Below, piece after piece: positions 7,615 to 18,031 of a DNA stretch of 64,000 nt. Every line of letters starts with the position of its first letter. Position 1 is the stretch's first letter. Under the pieces are notes generated by a model. The model ran no database searches and was not told the origin of the DNA. It worked only from the letters and a program-made list of their open reading frames with translations. The stretch is from Halomonas llamarensis (GTDB taxonomy: Bacteria; Pseudomonadota; Gammaproteobacteria; Pseudomonadales; Halomonadaceae): contig NZ_JAMJPJ010000013.1 in assembly GCF_023555005.1 (NCBI RefSeq), forward strand, positions 1 through 64,000, read 5' to 3'. Position numbers and translations under genes: made by a program.

Positions 7615-7646
7615 CAAAAAGCAAGCGGCGAGCTGTGCCCGCCGCT
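7615..7646 (-). terminator. Hairpin with T-tract in the guaB-guaA gap
   Basis: AGCGGCG / CGCCGCT (7624-7630 and 7640-7646) form a GC-rich stem that is followed on the minus strand, after a few bases, by five T. It may attenuate guaB read-through into guaA rather than fully end transcription. Confidence 0.5.
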
Positions 7647-7664
7647 GTTTAACTAAAGTGCTGG

Positions 7665-9176
<1,512 letters not shown>

Positions 9177-9244
9177 TTAATCGCCTAGTATAACGCCTAT
9201 GCGACCAAGGCAGCAATTCGCGGACACGATACCAACGCGCATTA

Positions 9245-9274
9245 CAACGTTTTTTCATGCAACGTTTTTTCATG
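9245..9274. repeat. Tandem 15-bp repeat upstream of xseA
   Basis: CAACGTTTTTTCATG occurs twice head to tail (9245-9259, 9260-9274), followed by CAAC, within the guaB-xseA divergent region and ending 19 bp before the xseA start. It may be a recent slippage duplication, or a repeated regulatory or mRNA element. Confidence 0.7.
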
Positions 9275-9293
9275 CAACACAAGGTTCTCTCGC

Positions 9294-10637
9294 ATGCCAG
9301 ACAAACCCGCCGCACTCTCCGTCAGCGAACTCAACCTTAAGGCGCGTAAGGCGCTTGAGCGCGACATGGGCGAGGTGTGGGTCGAGGGCGAGCTTTCCAA
9401 CGTCTCCCGCCCCGCGTCTGGGCATGTTTACTTCACCCTGAAGGATGACCGGGCGCAGGTGCGCTGTGCGCTGTTTCGTCAGCGGGCGCGGTTTGTGTCG
9501 GCGCCGATGCGCGATGGTGACCAGGTCAAGCTGCGTGGCCGGGTGTCGCTGTTTGAGCCGCGTGGCGATTACCAGCTGATTGTCGAGGCAGTGCAAGCGG
9601 CGGGCTTGGGCGAGCTGTTGGCGGCCTTTGAGCGCTTAAAAACCCAGCTCGACGCGGAGGGCGTTTTTGCCAATGCGCGCGCGCTCCCTCACCCGCCCCG
9701 GCGGCTGATGATTTTGAGCTCCGCCACGGGGGCGGCCATTCGCGATGTGCTGGCAGTGTTAAGCGCGCGCTGGCCTCTCACGGAGGTGACGCTGATTCCA
9801 GTGCCGGTGCAAGGTAAGGAGGCCGCGCCCGCGGTGGTGGCCGCCCTCGGCCTGCTCAACCGTCAATCACAGCTCGACCCTGAGCGCGACGCGGTGCTCA
9901 TTACTCGCGGCGGCGGCAGTTTGGAAGATCTTTGGGCGTTTAATAACGAGCACTTGGCACGGGCGATTTTTCACTCGCGGCTGCCGGTGATGTCGGCGGT
10001 GGGTCACGAAGTGGATATCACCCTGGCGGATTTTGCCGCTGATATGCGCGCGCCCACCCCTTCCGCGGCGGCCGAACGTCTGGTGCCGGACCAACACACC
10101 CTCAAGCGCCAGCTTGAGCACCATGAAAACCGCCTGATGCGGGCCATGCAGGCCCGCCTGGAGCGGGACAGTCAGCGGTTCGATACCCTACGCGCTAAGC
10201 TGCGCCACCCCGGTGAGCAGCTTAACCGCCAGCGCCAGCACTTAACCGCCCTCAGCCAGCGTTTGCAACGGGCCACCAACGCACGGCTTACCCAGCAGCG
10301 CGAGCGGGTGAATCAGCTTAAAGGGCGGCTGACAAGCCAGGACATGACTCGCCTGCACCAGGCAGAGCAATCGCGACTCCAGCAGCTAAAACGGCGTTTA
10401 GACAATGCTATGCAGCGCCAGCTCGAAACCCGCCAAGCGCGCTTGACCAGCGCCGCCCGCGAGCTGAATGCGATAAGCCCTTTGGCCGTATTAGGGCGTG
10501 GCTACGCCATCGCGCAGGATGAGAGCGGCCACGTCATGCGCCGAGCGCAAGACACGCAACCGGGGCAGAAACTCAAACTGCGCCTGGGTGAAGGCAAACT
10601 CAGCGTCGAGGTGAAACGGCGCTACAAAAGAAGCTAA
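9294..10637 (+). CDS. xseA: Exodeoxyribonuclease VII large subunit
   Basis: A 447-residue protein (E. coli 456). The N-terminal OB-fold begins at SVSELNLKARKALERDMGEVWVEGELSN (single-strand DNA binding). The catalytic domain has the family block ITRGGGSLEDLWAFN and SAVGHEVDITLADFAAD, and a long Arg/Gln-rich coiled coil (about 270-395) leads to the C-terminal TRxRxLNAISPLAVLGRGYA segment. With XseB it degrades single-strand DNA during mismatch repair and recombination; xseB is not in the window. An AAGG lies about 10 nt before the ATG. Confidence 0.97.
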   Translation: MPDKPAALSVSELNLKARKALERDMGEVWVEGELSNVSRPASGHVYFTLKDDRAQVRCALFRQRARFVSAPMRDGDQVKLRGRVSLFEPRGDYQLIVEAVQAAGLGELLAAFERLKTQLDAEGVFANARALPHPPRRLMILSSATGAAIRDVLAVLSARWPLTEVTLIPVPVQGKEAAPAVVAALGLLNRQSQLDPERDAVLITRGGGSLEDLWAFNNEHLARAIFHSRLPVMSAVGHEVDITLADFAADMRAPTPSAAAERLVPDQHTLKRQLEHHENRLMRAMQARLERDSQRFDTLRAKLRHPGEQLNRQRQHLTALSQRLQRATNARLTQQRERVNQLKGRLTSQDMTRLHQAEQSRLQQLKRRLDNAMQRQLETRQARLTSAARELNAISPLAVLGRGYAIAQDESGHVMRRAQDTQPGQKLKLRLGEGKLSVEVKRRYKRS

Positions 10638-10694
10638 AAATTACCCATCGGCAATGAATTGATATAAGCGCCTTGAAGCCATTCTCGCGCCTTT

Positions 10695-12011
10695 CTAACC
10701 CGCCAGCACCTTAATCAGCACTTTGGATTTTCGCGCGTGGTTGTACGTTTCGCGCTTCAGCGGTGGCAGGTCATCCAAGCTGGCTGAGGCAAAGCCGCGT
10801 TCGACAAACCAGTGGGCCGTGTGCGTGGTCAACACAAAGAGCCGCGTAATCTCGCGACTTCGGGCGCGCTGCTCAATGGCGTCGACCAGCCGCTCGCCAC
10901 GGTCGCCACCGCGATAGCTGGCGTGCACAGCCACGCAGGCAAGCTCACCGAGTTGTACATCGGAAAAGGCGTGCAGCGCCGCACAGCCAATGACCATGCC
11001 GTCTCGCTCGATCACCACGTAGTCATCAATTTCATGTTCTAAACGCTCACGGGAGCGGGCCACCAGCATGCCGCGCTGCTCCAGCGGTTCGAGCAAATCC
11101 AGAAGCCCCGCCACATCATTGAGTGTCGCCGGGCGCAGCTGCTCGTAGCGGTGTTGGGTGATCATGGTGCCCACGCCATCACGGGTAAAAAGCTCACTCA
11201 GCAGTGCATCGTGGTTGCGCCAGCACAGCAGGTGCGTGCGCGCAACGCCCTCGCGGGCCGCTTGGCAGGCAGCGTGAAGATGACGCGCCAATTCGCTGCC
11301 CGGCGTGGCCTGGCTTAGCCTTGGCTGCGCTTCATACGGCGAGAGCTGACGCAGCAGCGCACCGGTATCGTCTTCAAGCCCTTCTGATTCGCCGAGCAAA
11401 ATCAGCTTGTCGGCTTTTAGCGCCACGGCGGCGTGCTGAGCCACATCGGACGCATCCAGGTCAAACACTTCACCCGTACTGGAAAAGCCCAGCGGCGGCA
11501 GCAGCACCAACGCGCCTTTATCCAATAACCCCTCGATGGCACCAGCGCGCACACGGCGCACCTCGCCGCTGTGATCGAAATCCACGCCTTCGCGCACGCC
11601 CAGCGGTTTGGCGGTCACCAGATTCCCCGAGATGACATTGAGTTCAACACCGTGCAAGGGCGTGCTGGGGAGCCCCAACGAGAGTCGCGCCTCTAGCCAC
11701 AACCGCTGTTGCGCCGCAACTTGCTCGACAGTCGCCATGACCGCGCGGTCGGCCACCCAGCGACCGTCCACGCGCCTTGGCGTAATCTCGGCTGCCGCCA
11801 ACGCCGTGTGTACCTGGGGACGAATGCCAAACACCACCACCAAGCGCACACCTAGTGAGTGCAAAAGCGCCAGATCTTGAATCAGCTGTTCGCCGCGCCC
11901 AGACGCCATTGCCTCGCCTTCGATCAAAATCACAAAGGTTCGCCCGCGGTGCGCATTGATATAGGGCGATGCGTTACGGAACCAGTCAACAAAAGGGAAG
12001 CGCGTATCCAA
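10695..12011 (-). CDS. argA: N-acetylglutamate synthase
   Basis: A 438-residue bifunctional-fold protein that makes N-acetylglutamate from glutamate and acetyl-CoA, the first step of arginine synthesis. An amino-acid-kinase domain (about 1-285, FVILIEGEAM near the start), used for arginine feedback, is followed by a GNAT domain (about 295-430, with GCAALHAFSDVQLGELACVAVHASYRGGDRGERL carrying the acetyl-CoA loop). The length fits the classical ArgA (E. coli 443). It converges on xseA and is transcribed alone. Confidence 0.96.
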   Translation of the reverse strand: MDTRFPFVDWFRNASPYINAHRGRTFVILIEGEAMASGRGEQLIQDLALLHSLGVRLVVVFGIRPQVHTALAAAEITPRRVDGRWVADRAVMATVEQVAAQQRLWLEARLSLGLPSTPLHGVELNVISGNLVTAKPLGVREGVDFDHSGEVRRVRAGAIEGLLDKGALVLLPPLGFSSTGEVFDLDASDVAQHAAVALKADKLILLGESEGLEDDTGALLRQLSPYEAQPRLSQATPGSELARHLHAACQAAREGVARTHLLCWRNHDALLSELFTRDGVGTMITQHRYEQLRPATLNDVAGLLDLLEPLEQRGMLVARSRERLEHEIDDYVVIERDGMVIGCAALHAFSDVQLGELACVAVHASYRGGDRGERLVDAIEQRARSREITRLFVLTTHTAHWFVERGFASASLDDLPPLKRETYNHARKSKVLIKVLAG

Positions 12012-12085
12012 GGGCCGCTCTCCGGCAGCAGGTGAATGAAATCTCGTATGCCGACGTTACCGGCCCGCTTACTTTAGCAGAGCAC

Positions 12086-12134
12086 AAAAAAAGCGGCATC
12101 TTCTCAGTGCGCAGCGCGCCAGAAGATACCGCTT
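12086..12134 (-). terminator. Rho-independent terminator behind pit
   Basis: AAGCGGCATCTTCT (12091-12104) pairs with AGAAGATACCGCTT (12121-12134), with one G-U in the RNA, and a run of seven A follows on the plus strand (T on the minus strand). It ends transcripts coming from pit and lies between pit and argA. Confidence 0.85.
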
Positions 12135-12164
12135 GGGCCGGGTTAACGCGGATGGCGTTTAGCG

Positions 12165-13430
12165 TTAGCCGAAGATGCCTTTGAATATAAAGAAGAACAA
12201 AATGGCAAGGCCTGCGCCAGCGGGCAGCGTAATCAGCCACGACATGGCAATAGTGCCAATCACCCGTAGATTCAGCGCCGCCATGCCACGGGCAAGGCCC
12301 ACGCCCAACACCGCCCCCACTAACGTATGGGTGGTCGAGATCGGCAAGCCCGTACCCGAGGCCAGTACCACCGTCGTCGCGGCGGCCAGTGTCGCGGCAA
12401 ACCCACGGCTCGGCGTAAGTTCAGTAATGCCCGTGCCCACGGTGGCGATCACTTTGTGGCCGTAGGTTACAAGACCGAACACGATACCGGCACCGCCTAA
12501 CACCAGCACCCACCAAGGCACCAACGCGGCGCTTTCAATATCTCCGCCACTTTGTACCACGCTAATCACCGCCGCCAGCGGGCCGACCGCGTTGGCCACG
12601 TCGTTAGAGCCATGGGCAAACGCCATCGCGCAAGCAGTGAAGATCATCAGTACACCAAAGGCGCGCTCTACGTTGGCATAGCCAAAGTGGTCATCGCTGG
12701 ATTTGACGTACTTCACGCGACGCTCCATCCAGGTACCAATGGCTGAGAGCACTAAGCCGAAGATGATCGAGATCAACAGGCTTTGGCCAAAAGAGAGATC
12801 AAGACCGACGTGCTTCAACCCCTTGGTCATGGTGACCATCGTCACCACAAACCCCACGAGGAAAACGTAAGCGGGCAGATAGCGTTTGGCAGCCGCCAAC
12901 GGATCACGGGCTTCAAATACCAGATACTGTAGCGATTTAAACAGCACAAAACCAACGGTGCCGGCCAGTAGCGGCGATACGACCCAGCTCGCAGCAATGG
13001 TCCCCACGCCACCCCAGTCAACCGACGCCGCGCCTAATCCAGCAACGGCAAAGCCGACAATAGCGCCCACGATGGAGTGTGTGGTGGAAACCGGCCAGCC
13101 TTTCATCGAGGCAATCAAAAGCCACGTGCCCGCCGCCAGTAGCGCGGAAAGCATACCGTAGACCAAAAGCTGCGGATCATCCTGCAAAAGCGCCGGGTCG
13201 ATAATGCCTTTGCGGATGGTATTGGTCACCTCACCGCCAGCCAGCCACGCGCCGAGAAACTCGAAAATGACGGCGATGATAATCGCTTGCTTGATGGTAA
13301 TGGCCTTGGAGCCGACCGAGGTACCCATGGCATTGGCGACATCGTTTGCCCCCACGCCCCAAGCCATAAAGAAGCCAAACAGGCAGGCAAGGATGATAAA
13401 AATCTCGCCGTGTTGCGCAATAATTTGCAT
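12165..13430 (-). CDS. pit: Inorganic phosphate transporter, PiT family
   Basis: A 421-residue inner-membrane protein with about ten hydrophobic segments and the duplicated PiT signature: GANDVANAMGTSVGSKAI near residue 28 and AHGSNDVANAVGPLAAVI in the second half, plus two STTHS/TTHTLVGA motifs. The family is a low-affinity phosphate (or metal-phosphate) symporter driven by a cation gradient. It follows the DUF47 gene by 11 bp, a pairing widely seen in bacteria and archaea, where the DUF47/PhoU-like partner is thought to regulate transport. Confidence 0.95.
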   Translation of the reverse strand: MQIIAQHGEIFIILACLFGFFMAWGVGANDVANAMGTSVGSKAITIKQAIIIAVIFEFLGAWLAGGEVTNTIRKGIIDPALLQDDPQLLVYGMLSALLAAGTWLLIASMKGWPVSTTHSIVGAIVGFAVAGLGAASVDWGGVGTIAASWVVSPLLAGTVGFVLFKSLQYLVFEARDPLAAAKRYLPAYVFLVGFVVTMVTMTKGLKHVGLDLSFGQSLLISIIFGLVLSAIGTWMERRVKYVKSSDDHFGYANVERAFGVLMIFTACAMAFAHGSNDVANAVGPLAAVISVVQSGGDIESAALVPWWVLVLGGAGIVFGLVTYGHKVIATVGTGITELTPSRGFAATLAAATTVVLASGTGLPISTTHTLVGAVLGVGLARGMAALNLRVIGTIAMSWLITLPAGAGLAILFFFIFKGIFG

Positions 13431-13441
13431 CTTGCCCCCTT

Positions 13442-14122
13442 TTAACGCGCGGTCAGAATCTGCAAGCGGCTACCCACGCGTTCGGCGCGGTCAGAAAGCT
13501 CGCCAACCCAATCGATAATCTTGTATAGGAAGATCACATCGACCGGCGGCAACTCACTTTCCAGCGCAAATAACTGACGACGAATTTCCACTTGCTGACT
13601 ATCCGCTTGGTGCTCAAGGGTGTGCAGTTCACGGATCATGTTCTGCATGACATCAGAAACATTACGGCCAAAGCCGGATTCAAGCAGGTCTTTCAGCTCT
13701 TCAAGCGCCTGGCGCGCCTGGGCCACACAAGCCACGCTGGTATGCATGTACTGACGCATCGGCTCGGCAAGGCTTTTCGGCACGCACATTTTGCGCCCCA
13801 GCATAATGCCAGTAATGTCACGCACCTTATTGGCGATTTTGTCCTGCACGCTGATCAAATCGAGAATATCCGAGCGTGACACGGGCAAGAACATGGTGTT
13901 GGGTAGGTTAAGGCGCAGTTCCGTTTTGAGCACATCCGCCTCGTGTTCCAAGCGCGTAATGTTTTCACGCAGCTGGGCGGCACTCTCCCAGTCGCCTTGA
14001 AGCGATGCTTCAAAGAACGGCAGTAACTGATCAGCGCAGTCATTCGCTTTGACGATGTGCGCCAGCAGCGGCTGGAATGGCGAACGGCCAAACATCGCAG
14101 AAAAAGGATTGGAGGTAACCAT
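13442..14122 (-). CDS. DUF47 / TIGR00153 family PhoU-like protein (putative Pit accessory protein)
   Basis: A 226-residue, mostly alpha-helical protein. It starts MVTSNPFSAMFGRSPFQPL, the usual beginning of TIGR00153 proteins, and contains the E/D-rich helices (LREN-ITRLEHEADVLK and MIRELHTLEHQADSQ) that make up the duplicated PhoU-type bundle. The ATG at 14122 has AAGG upstream; the frame extends 25 codons further but that part lacks family similarity. It is cotranscribed with pit and probably modulates phosphate uptake. The exact mechanism is unknown for the family. Confidence 0.9.
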   Translation of the reverse strand: MVTSNPFSAMFGRSPFQPLLAHIVKANDCADQLLPFFEASLQGDWESAAQLRENITRLEHEADVLKTELRLNLPNTMFLPVSRSDILDLISVQDKIANKVRDITGIMLGRKMCVPKSLAEPMRQYMHTSVACVAQARQALEELKDLLESGFGRNVSDVMQNMIRELHTLEHQADSQQVEIRRQLFALESELPPVDVIFLYKIIDWVGELSDRAERVGSRLQILTAR

Positions 14123-14259
14123 AAAGCCTTTTAGCCTGTTTTCGGGAAGCCTGGATTTGGCGGGCGCCAGTATAAAGATTGACCTCGCCCACGTCATAAA
14201 AAATTCATATTGACATCAAAAATTAACCGTAGCGTCATATTAACGAGGTGGCAAACGTC

Positions 14260-15162
14260 ATGAAAAATCCGAAAGTGTCTGCGCAAGCCCCGACGGAAGT
14301 GGAGCTAAAACTAGCCCTCGCCCCCGGCGGCCCGGCCCAGTTGGCTGCCCACCCGCTGCTTGATACCGCCACGGCAACGCGGCTTACGCTGACCAATACC
14401 TACTTTGATACCCCGGACGGCGCCCTTAACGCGGCGCGTGTTGCGCTACGTCTGCGTCAGATCAACGGCCAAACGCTGCAAACGGTCAAAACCGCCGGGC
14501 AAGGCGGCGGTGGACTTTCCTCCCGCGAAGAGTGGGAGTGGGAGGTAAATGGCAACCAACTCGACATCGCCGGCTTAAAAACGCTACCGCCTTTTCAGTC
14601 GCTGGATGACGCCACTCTCGCAACCCTCGTGCCGCAACTGCGCACGGATTTCACGCGCACAAAGTGGGATATCCACCATCAGGAAAGCCAAATTGAATTG
14701 GCGCTGGATGAGGGCGACATCGACTGTCACGGCTACCGCGCGCCAATTCGTGAGATGGAGTTGGAGCTTAAAAGCGGTACCCCCAACGCGCTTTGGGCCC
14801 TTGCTACAACCTTAGCGGCTGACGTCGCCCTTCGCCCTTCGGACAGCAGCAAGGCCGCCCGCGGCGCAGCCCTTGGCCGTCAGCACTGGCCGCTGCCCGA
14901 AGCGCACACGCCAAGCGAGTGGTTCCACCGGGCCACGCTTGCGCTGGATGCCTTTCACGATAGCGGCCAGGGCACATTTCTCACCTTGGCCTTTGAAGCG
15001 CTCGCCACGCTTGCCGCGCACCCAACGCTCAATGACTCAGCTCGCCCGCTCGCCCAAACATTGCCCCAAGCGCTCGATGCAAACGGCCAGCCCCGTACCG
15101 CTTACGGCAGCGCTGCGCTGACGCTGGCGCGAGCTTTGGCCAACCCCACCGACCTGCTGTGA
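14260..15162 (+). CDS. CYTH-domain protein, probable inorganic triphosphatase
   Basis: A 300-residue protein starting at ATG 14260, which has GAGGTGG 8 nt upstream (a GTG at 14248 is part of that site). The CYTH signature EVELKLAL lies near residue 13. Basic/acidic tunnel strands follow (YFDTPDGALNAARVALRLRQ, TVKTAG, REEWEWEV, ELALDEGDID, REMELELKSG). These are typical of YgiF-like triphosphatases. E. coli YgiF is about 430 residues and has a C-terminal CHAD domain. Here only about 85 residues follow the CYTH part (FHRATLALDAF onward), which may be a shortened CHAD remnant. Divergent from the DUF47-pit operon. Confidence 0.88.
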   Translation: MKNPKVSAQAPTEVELKLALAPGGPAQLAAHPLLDTATATRLTLTNTYFDTPDGALNAARVALRLRQINGQTLQTVKTAGQGGGGLSSREEWEWEVNGNQLDIAGLKTLPPFQSLDDATLATLVPQLRTDFTRTKWDIHHQESQIELALDEGDIDCHGYRAPIREMELELKSGTPNALWALATTLAADVALRPSDSSKAARGAALGRQHWPLPEAHTPSEWFHRATLALDAFHDSGQGTFLTLAFEALATLAAHPTLNDSARPLAQTLPQALDANGQPRTAYGSAALTLARALANPTDLL

Positions 15163-15200
15163 CACGGCGCTAATGTGACGACTGACCGAAGGACACCGCG

Positions 15201-16082
15201 ATGAGCCTCACCCCCGCTGGCAAGGGTCTGCGTACCCAGCTTTTCCACGTGATTTTCGAATCCGATACACCGGCATCGAAAACATTCGACATCGTGCTGA
15301 TCATCGCTATTTTGATTAGCGTCGCGGCACTGCTGCTCGATAGCGTCGAGGACTACCACGCTCGCTTTGGCACGGTATTCCGGTATATCGAGTGGGGGTT
15401 TACGCTGCTATTCACCGTGGAGTTAGCCCTAAGGGTCTACTGCTTAGAGCGCCCGTGGTTTTATCTAAAAAGCTTCTATGGCATTGTCGATTTGATGGCC
15501 ATCGTGCCCGCGTGGCTGGTGCTTGCCATCCCCGGCGCCCAAAGCTTGGTGCTCATTCGTATACTGCGAGTGCTGCGCATTTTTCGCATTCTGCGCTTGA
15601 TGGAATTTGTCGGAGAAGGGCGTTTGCTGCTTGATGCGCTTAAACGCAGCCTGCGACAGATTTTTTTGTTTTTCTTCTGCATTTTGATGGTGGTCACGCT
15701 GTTTGCCGCGCTGATGTACGCCATTGAAACCCCGGAGGCAGGCTTTACCAGCATCCCCATATCGATTTACTGGGCAATCGTGAGCATGACCACGGTGGGT
15801 TACGGCGATATCGTGCCCATGACCTCGCTGGGCAAGTCCATTACCGTGATACTGATGTTGCTCGGCTACTCGATTATCGCGGTGCCCACCGGAGTTTTCT
15901 CAGCGCAGGTGATACGCTCGATTCGCCAAGACCGCTACTCCGACGAAGCATGCCCCGGCTGCGGCCATGACCGCCACGAAAAACACGCCCGTTACTGTCT
16001 ACGTTGTGGCACTTGGCTGGATGAATACAGCGAAGACCCGCGCAAACACGAGCCTTCGGCAGAGAACGATCAAGGCACTTGA
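15201..16082 (+). CDS. Voltage-gated-type potassium channel with C-terminal zinc ribbon
   Basis: A 293-residue ion transporter with six transmembrane segments. The S4-like helix has regularly spaced arginines (LIRILRVLRIFRILRLM, about 117-133) and the pore loop has the K+ selectivity filter TTVGYGD (about 198-204). After S6 the protein ends in a cytoplasmic four-cysteine ribbon, CPGCG and CLRCG (about 250-272), and an acidic tail. An AAGGA precedes the ATG by about 8 nt. The 3' end of this gene is present a second time, diverged, at 23861-23927, which suggests the downstream 7.8 kb was inserted at this gene. Confidence 0.93.
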   Translation: MSLTPAGKGLRTQLFHVIFESDTPASKTFDIVLIIAILISVAALLLDSVEDYHARFGTVFRYIEWGFTLLFTVELALRVYCLERPWFYLKSFYGIVDLMAIVPAWLVLAIPGAQSLVLIRILRVLRIFRILRLMEFVGEGRLLLDALKRSLRQIFLFFFCILMVVTLFAALMYAIETPEAGFTSIPISIYWAIVSMTTVGYGDIVPMTSLGKSITVILMLLGYSIIAVPTGVFSAQVIRSIRQDRYSDEACPGCGHDRHEKHARYCLRCGTWLDEYSEDPRKHEPSAENDQGT

Positions 16083-16281
16083 TATGTAGACTCACCTTAT
16101 TCACCACGAAGGACTGCATCATAGTGGCACGCGCTACGATAAACGCGAAAGCAACTTCAAACCGATAGTATCCCTGGGGTGCATAGATCGCTGCTTGCGA
16201 GTTAACCTTTCTGAAAAAAACTAGCGTTTACCTATTAGCTTTCCACCTCATACCACCTCATAACAAACGGATGGCAAACGA
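16083..16281. other. Non-coding gap with a tandem 10-mer
   Basis: No supported gene. The 10-mer CCACCTCATA is tandemly repeated at 16243-16262, directly followed by the related words GGATGGCAAACG and GAATGGCAGAC before the GNAT start. This is the left junction of the accessory block. Confidence 0.5.
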
Positions 16282-16782
16282 ATGGCAGACATTGGCAGAC
16301 ACTTAAATGACGGGCTACATCTGCGACCCTCAAGAGACTCAGATCATCTTTTTCTTGAAGCGCTTTACCGTGATATCCGGCAAGACCTACAACTTGCGTT
16401 GGCCGATCAAGAGGTGATTGAGGCCCTACTTGAGATGCAGGTTAAGGCCCAAGCGGTCGGTTATGGAACCGCTTACCCCAATGCCTTGTATTATATCGTC
16501 GAAAAACAGGGCGAGAAGATTGGTCGCGTTACGGTGGATTTCGGTGCCGATGACGTGCATATTCTTGATCTTGCGCTAATCAAGGGCGCACGTAACAAAG
16601 GCTACGGTGCTATTGTTTTAAAAGCTGTCCAGTCAGCAGGGGCTCAAGTGATGAGCCCCGTTTCGCTTTCCGTCGATCCATTGAATGTTTATGCCAAACA
16701 GCTTTACCAGCAATTAGGGTTTCGCTTTGAAAGGTTAGTGGGGGCAGTTGAGCGCTGGGTCTGGTATCCGCAAACGCCCTAG
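16282..16782 (+). CDS. GNAT-family N-acetyltransferase
   Basis: A 166-residue single-domain acetyltransferase. The acetyl-CoA loop region is ILDLALIKGARNKGYGAIVLKAV (about 93-115, with R/K-G-x-G), followed by the usual LSVDPLNVYAKQLYQQLGF segment in which N and Y close the active site. The substrate is unknown. Genes like this are often found beside microcystin-dependent-type collar proteins and DUF6916 proteins, as here. The start has only a weak GGATGG upstream. Confidence 0.88.
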   Translation: MADIGRHLNDGLHLRPSRDSDHLFLEALYRDIRQDLQLALADQEVIEALLEMQVKAQAVGYGTAYPNALYYIVEKQGEKIGRVTVDFGADDVHILDLALIKGARNKGYGAIVLKAVQSAGAQVMSPVSLSVDPLNVYAKQLYQQLGFRFERLVGAVERWVWYPQTP

Positions 16783-16789
16783 TGAAAAG

Positions 16790-17110
16790 TTAGTTAAAGA
16801 CAAGTTGATACCAGGGCCGTAGATTATCCCCTACAGGGGGTAACACACGGTTAATATAGACACCTTCCATCGCCGCCCCGTCGCCTAGGCGTAAAACCCC
16901 GGTAGCGCTGGTAAAATCAGCTTCGTCTTGTTGACCAGACAGCAGAACGCGGAAAGGCTCCCGCGCCTTGCATGACCCCGGTACTTGGCACTCGGGGCGG
17001 CTTTTCACTTGCTCGACCGTTAACTGCACCGAAAGTGTCGGTGTCGCCTCAAAAACACACGCTTTTCCCTGTAGCGGCTGAAAATCCGCCGCTGTAATGG
17101 TGCCTAACAT
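16790..17110 (-). CDS. DUF6916-like small protein
   Basis: A 106-residue protein with ATG at 17110, preceded by GAGGAG at 6 nt spacing; the frame runs upstream to 17200 but without support. It has beta-strand-rich patterns ending PWYQLVFN, with a central PFRVLLSG. This matches my memory of DUF6916, a family of short proteins encoded next to tail-collar (MdpB-like) proteins. Its role is unknown. It converges on the GNAT gene with 7 bp between the ends and lies 55 bp behind the collar gene, probably cotranscribed with it. Confidence 0.65.
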   Translation of the reverse strand: MLGTITAADFQPLQGKACVFEATPTLSVQLTVEQVKSRPECQVPGSCKAREPFRVLLSGQQDEADFTSATGVLRLGDGAAMEGVYINRVLPPVGDNLRPWYQLVFN

Positions 17111-17165
17111 CGTCACTCCTCTGTGGGTGGCCGAGCCCTCACGCAGTCGGCCACCACCACTTGTC

Positions 17166-17711
17166 CTATGGGCGGGATGGAAAAATACCCTGTAACGCAA
17201 TACTAAAGTTCAGGGCGAGATAAGGGTTCATTACGTTAAACGGTTGGCTCCCTCCGCTACTGCCCGTTTGTCCATTGTCTAACTCAACCGTGCTAGAGGG
17301 AGTGCCATGGAAGTAATTGCGAACCGGATCATTGAGATTGACTTTTCCGCTAGCTAAATAATCCCCTGTAGCTGGCGTGTCTTCATTGGCGTCATCCGGC
17401 GTGGCCACTGCCCCAGAGGTATGCGTGTGGTTAGGCATTTCATAAATACTAAGTGTGCGGTTTTCCACTCCAGCTTGCACACCGATATTGACATTTCCCA
17501 TGCCCGTTCCCTGACCTTGCCCTCTGGGCATTCGCCCTTGCAAATCAGGCAGGTTAAAGGTGGTTTGACCATTGCCGCCATAAACAATGCCAAGCAAAGC
17601 AAAGAGGGCTTGATTCTGTGCAATAGACAACTGGGCACCATTGCATAGCCCCCACCCCTCCGGCGCCCATGCAAAACCTAACATTTTGATTTCACCGAGG
17701 AACGGATCCAT
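17166..17711 (-). CDS. Phage tail collar-domain protein (microcystin-dependent protein family)
   Basis: A 181-residue protein with the tail collar signature: EIKMLGFAWAPEGWGLCNGA at the N-terminus, LFALLGIVYGGNGQTTFNLPDLQGRMP, then a beta-rich middle with NHTH and a C-terminal FNVMNPYLALNFSIALQGIFPSR. Similar proteins occur outside phages as the cyanobacterial MdpB and in many environmental bacteria. They are thought to be surface or secreted fibre tips, but the role is not established. It is divergent from the giant DUF4347 gene. No other phage structural gene is near, so this is not a prophage remnant in any obvious sense. Confidence 0.88.
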   Translation of the reverse strand: MDPFLGEIKMLGFAWAPEGWGLCNGAQLSIAQNQALFALLGIVYGGNGQTTFNLPDLQGRMPRGQGQGTGMGNVNIGVQAGVENRTLSIYEMPNHTHTSGAVATPDDANEDTPATGDYLASGKVNLNDPVRNYFHGTPSSTVELDNGQTGSSGGSQPFNVMNPYLALNFSIALQGIFPSRP

Positions 17712-18031
17712 AAAATACTCCTTGTCACTATTTTAATTAAGGTGATTTTAATAAATATATCGCTTAATTATTATAACGGCTACTCGGCCACCAGCGGCTA
17801 CGCGTTAGCGAACCGGCTGTTCTGATAACCGTGCTAATAATAGGCTTAATAGCACTAACAGCAAAATCTTACAGATGCTTAAGCCAACAACTACAATATT
17901 AGCACTCATTGGCTATAATCACTTAATGAGACTAAGATGTTTTGACATGTACATGCGAATGTAAAGCAAAACCATACAAATACTATACAAAATCGGCTTA
18001 AGGCCGAAACGACTTAAAGAGCCACCTCTCT
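17712..18031. promoter_or_regulatory. AT-rich divergent promoter region
   Basis: A 320-bp gap between the collar gene and the DUF4347 gene, clearly AT-richer than its surroundings, with no ORF. It includes a TTGACA at about 17940 with a TATACAA further downstream but at poor spacing, and a small hairpin TCGGC-TTAAG-GCCGA near 17993. Both promoters must lie here; I cannot place them exactly. Confidence 0.5.

Noticed and set aside
17166-17711. Prophage remnant
   Set aside because: Only a collar-domain protein is present. No capsid, terminase, lysis or integrase genes surround it, and such proteins are common outside phages.
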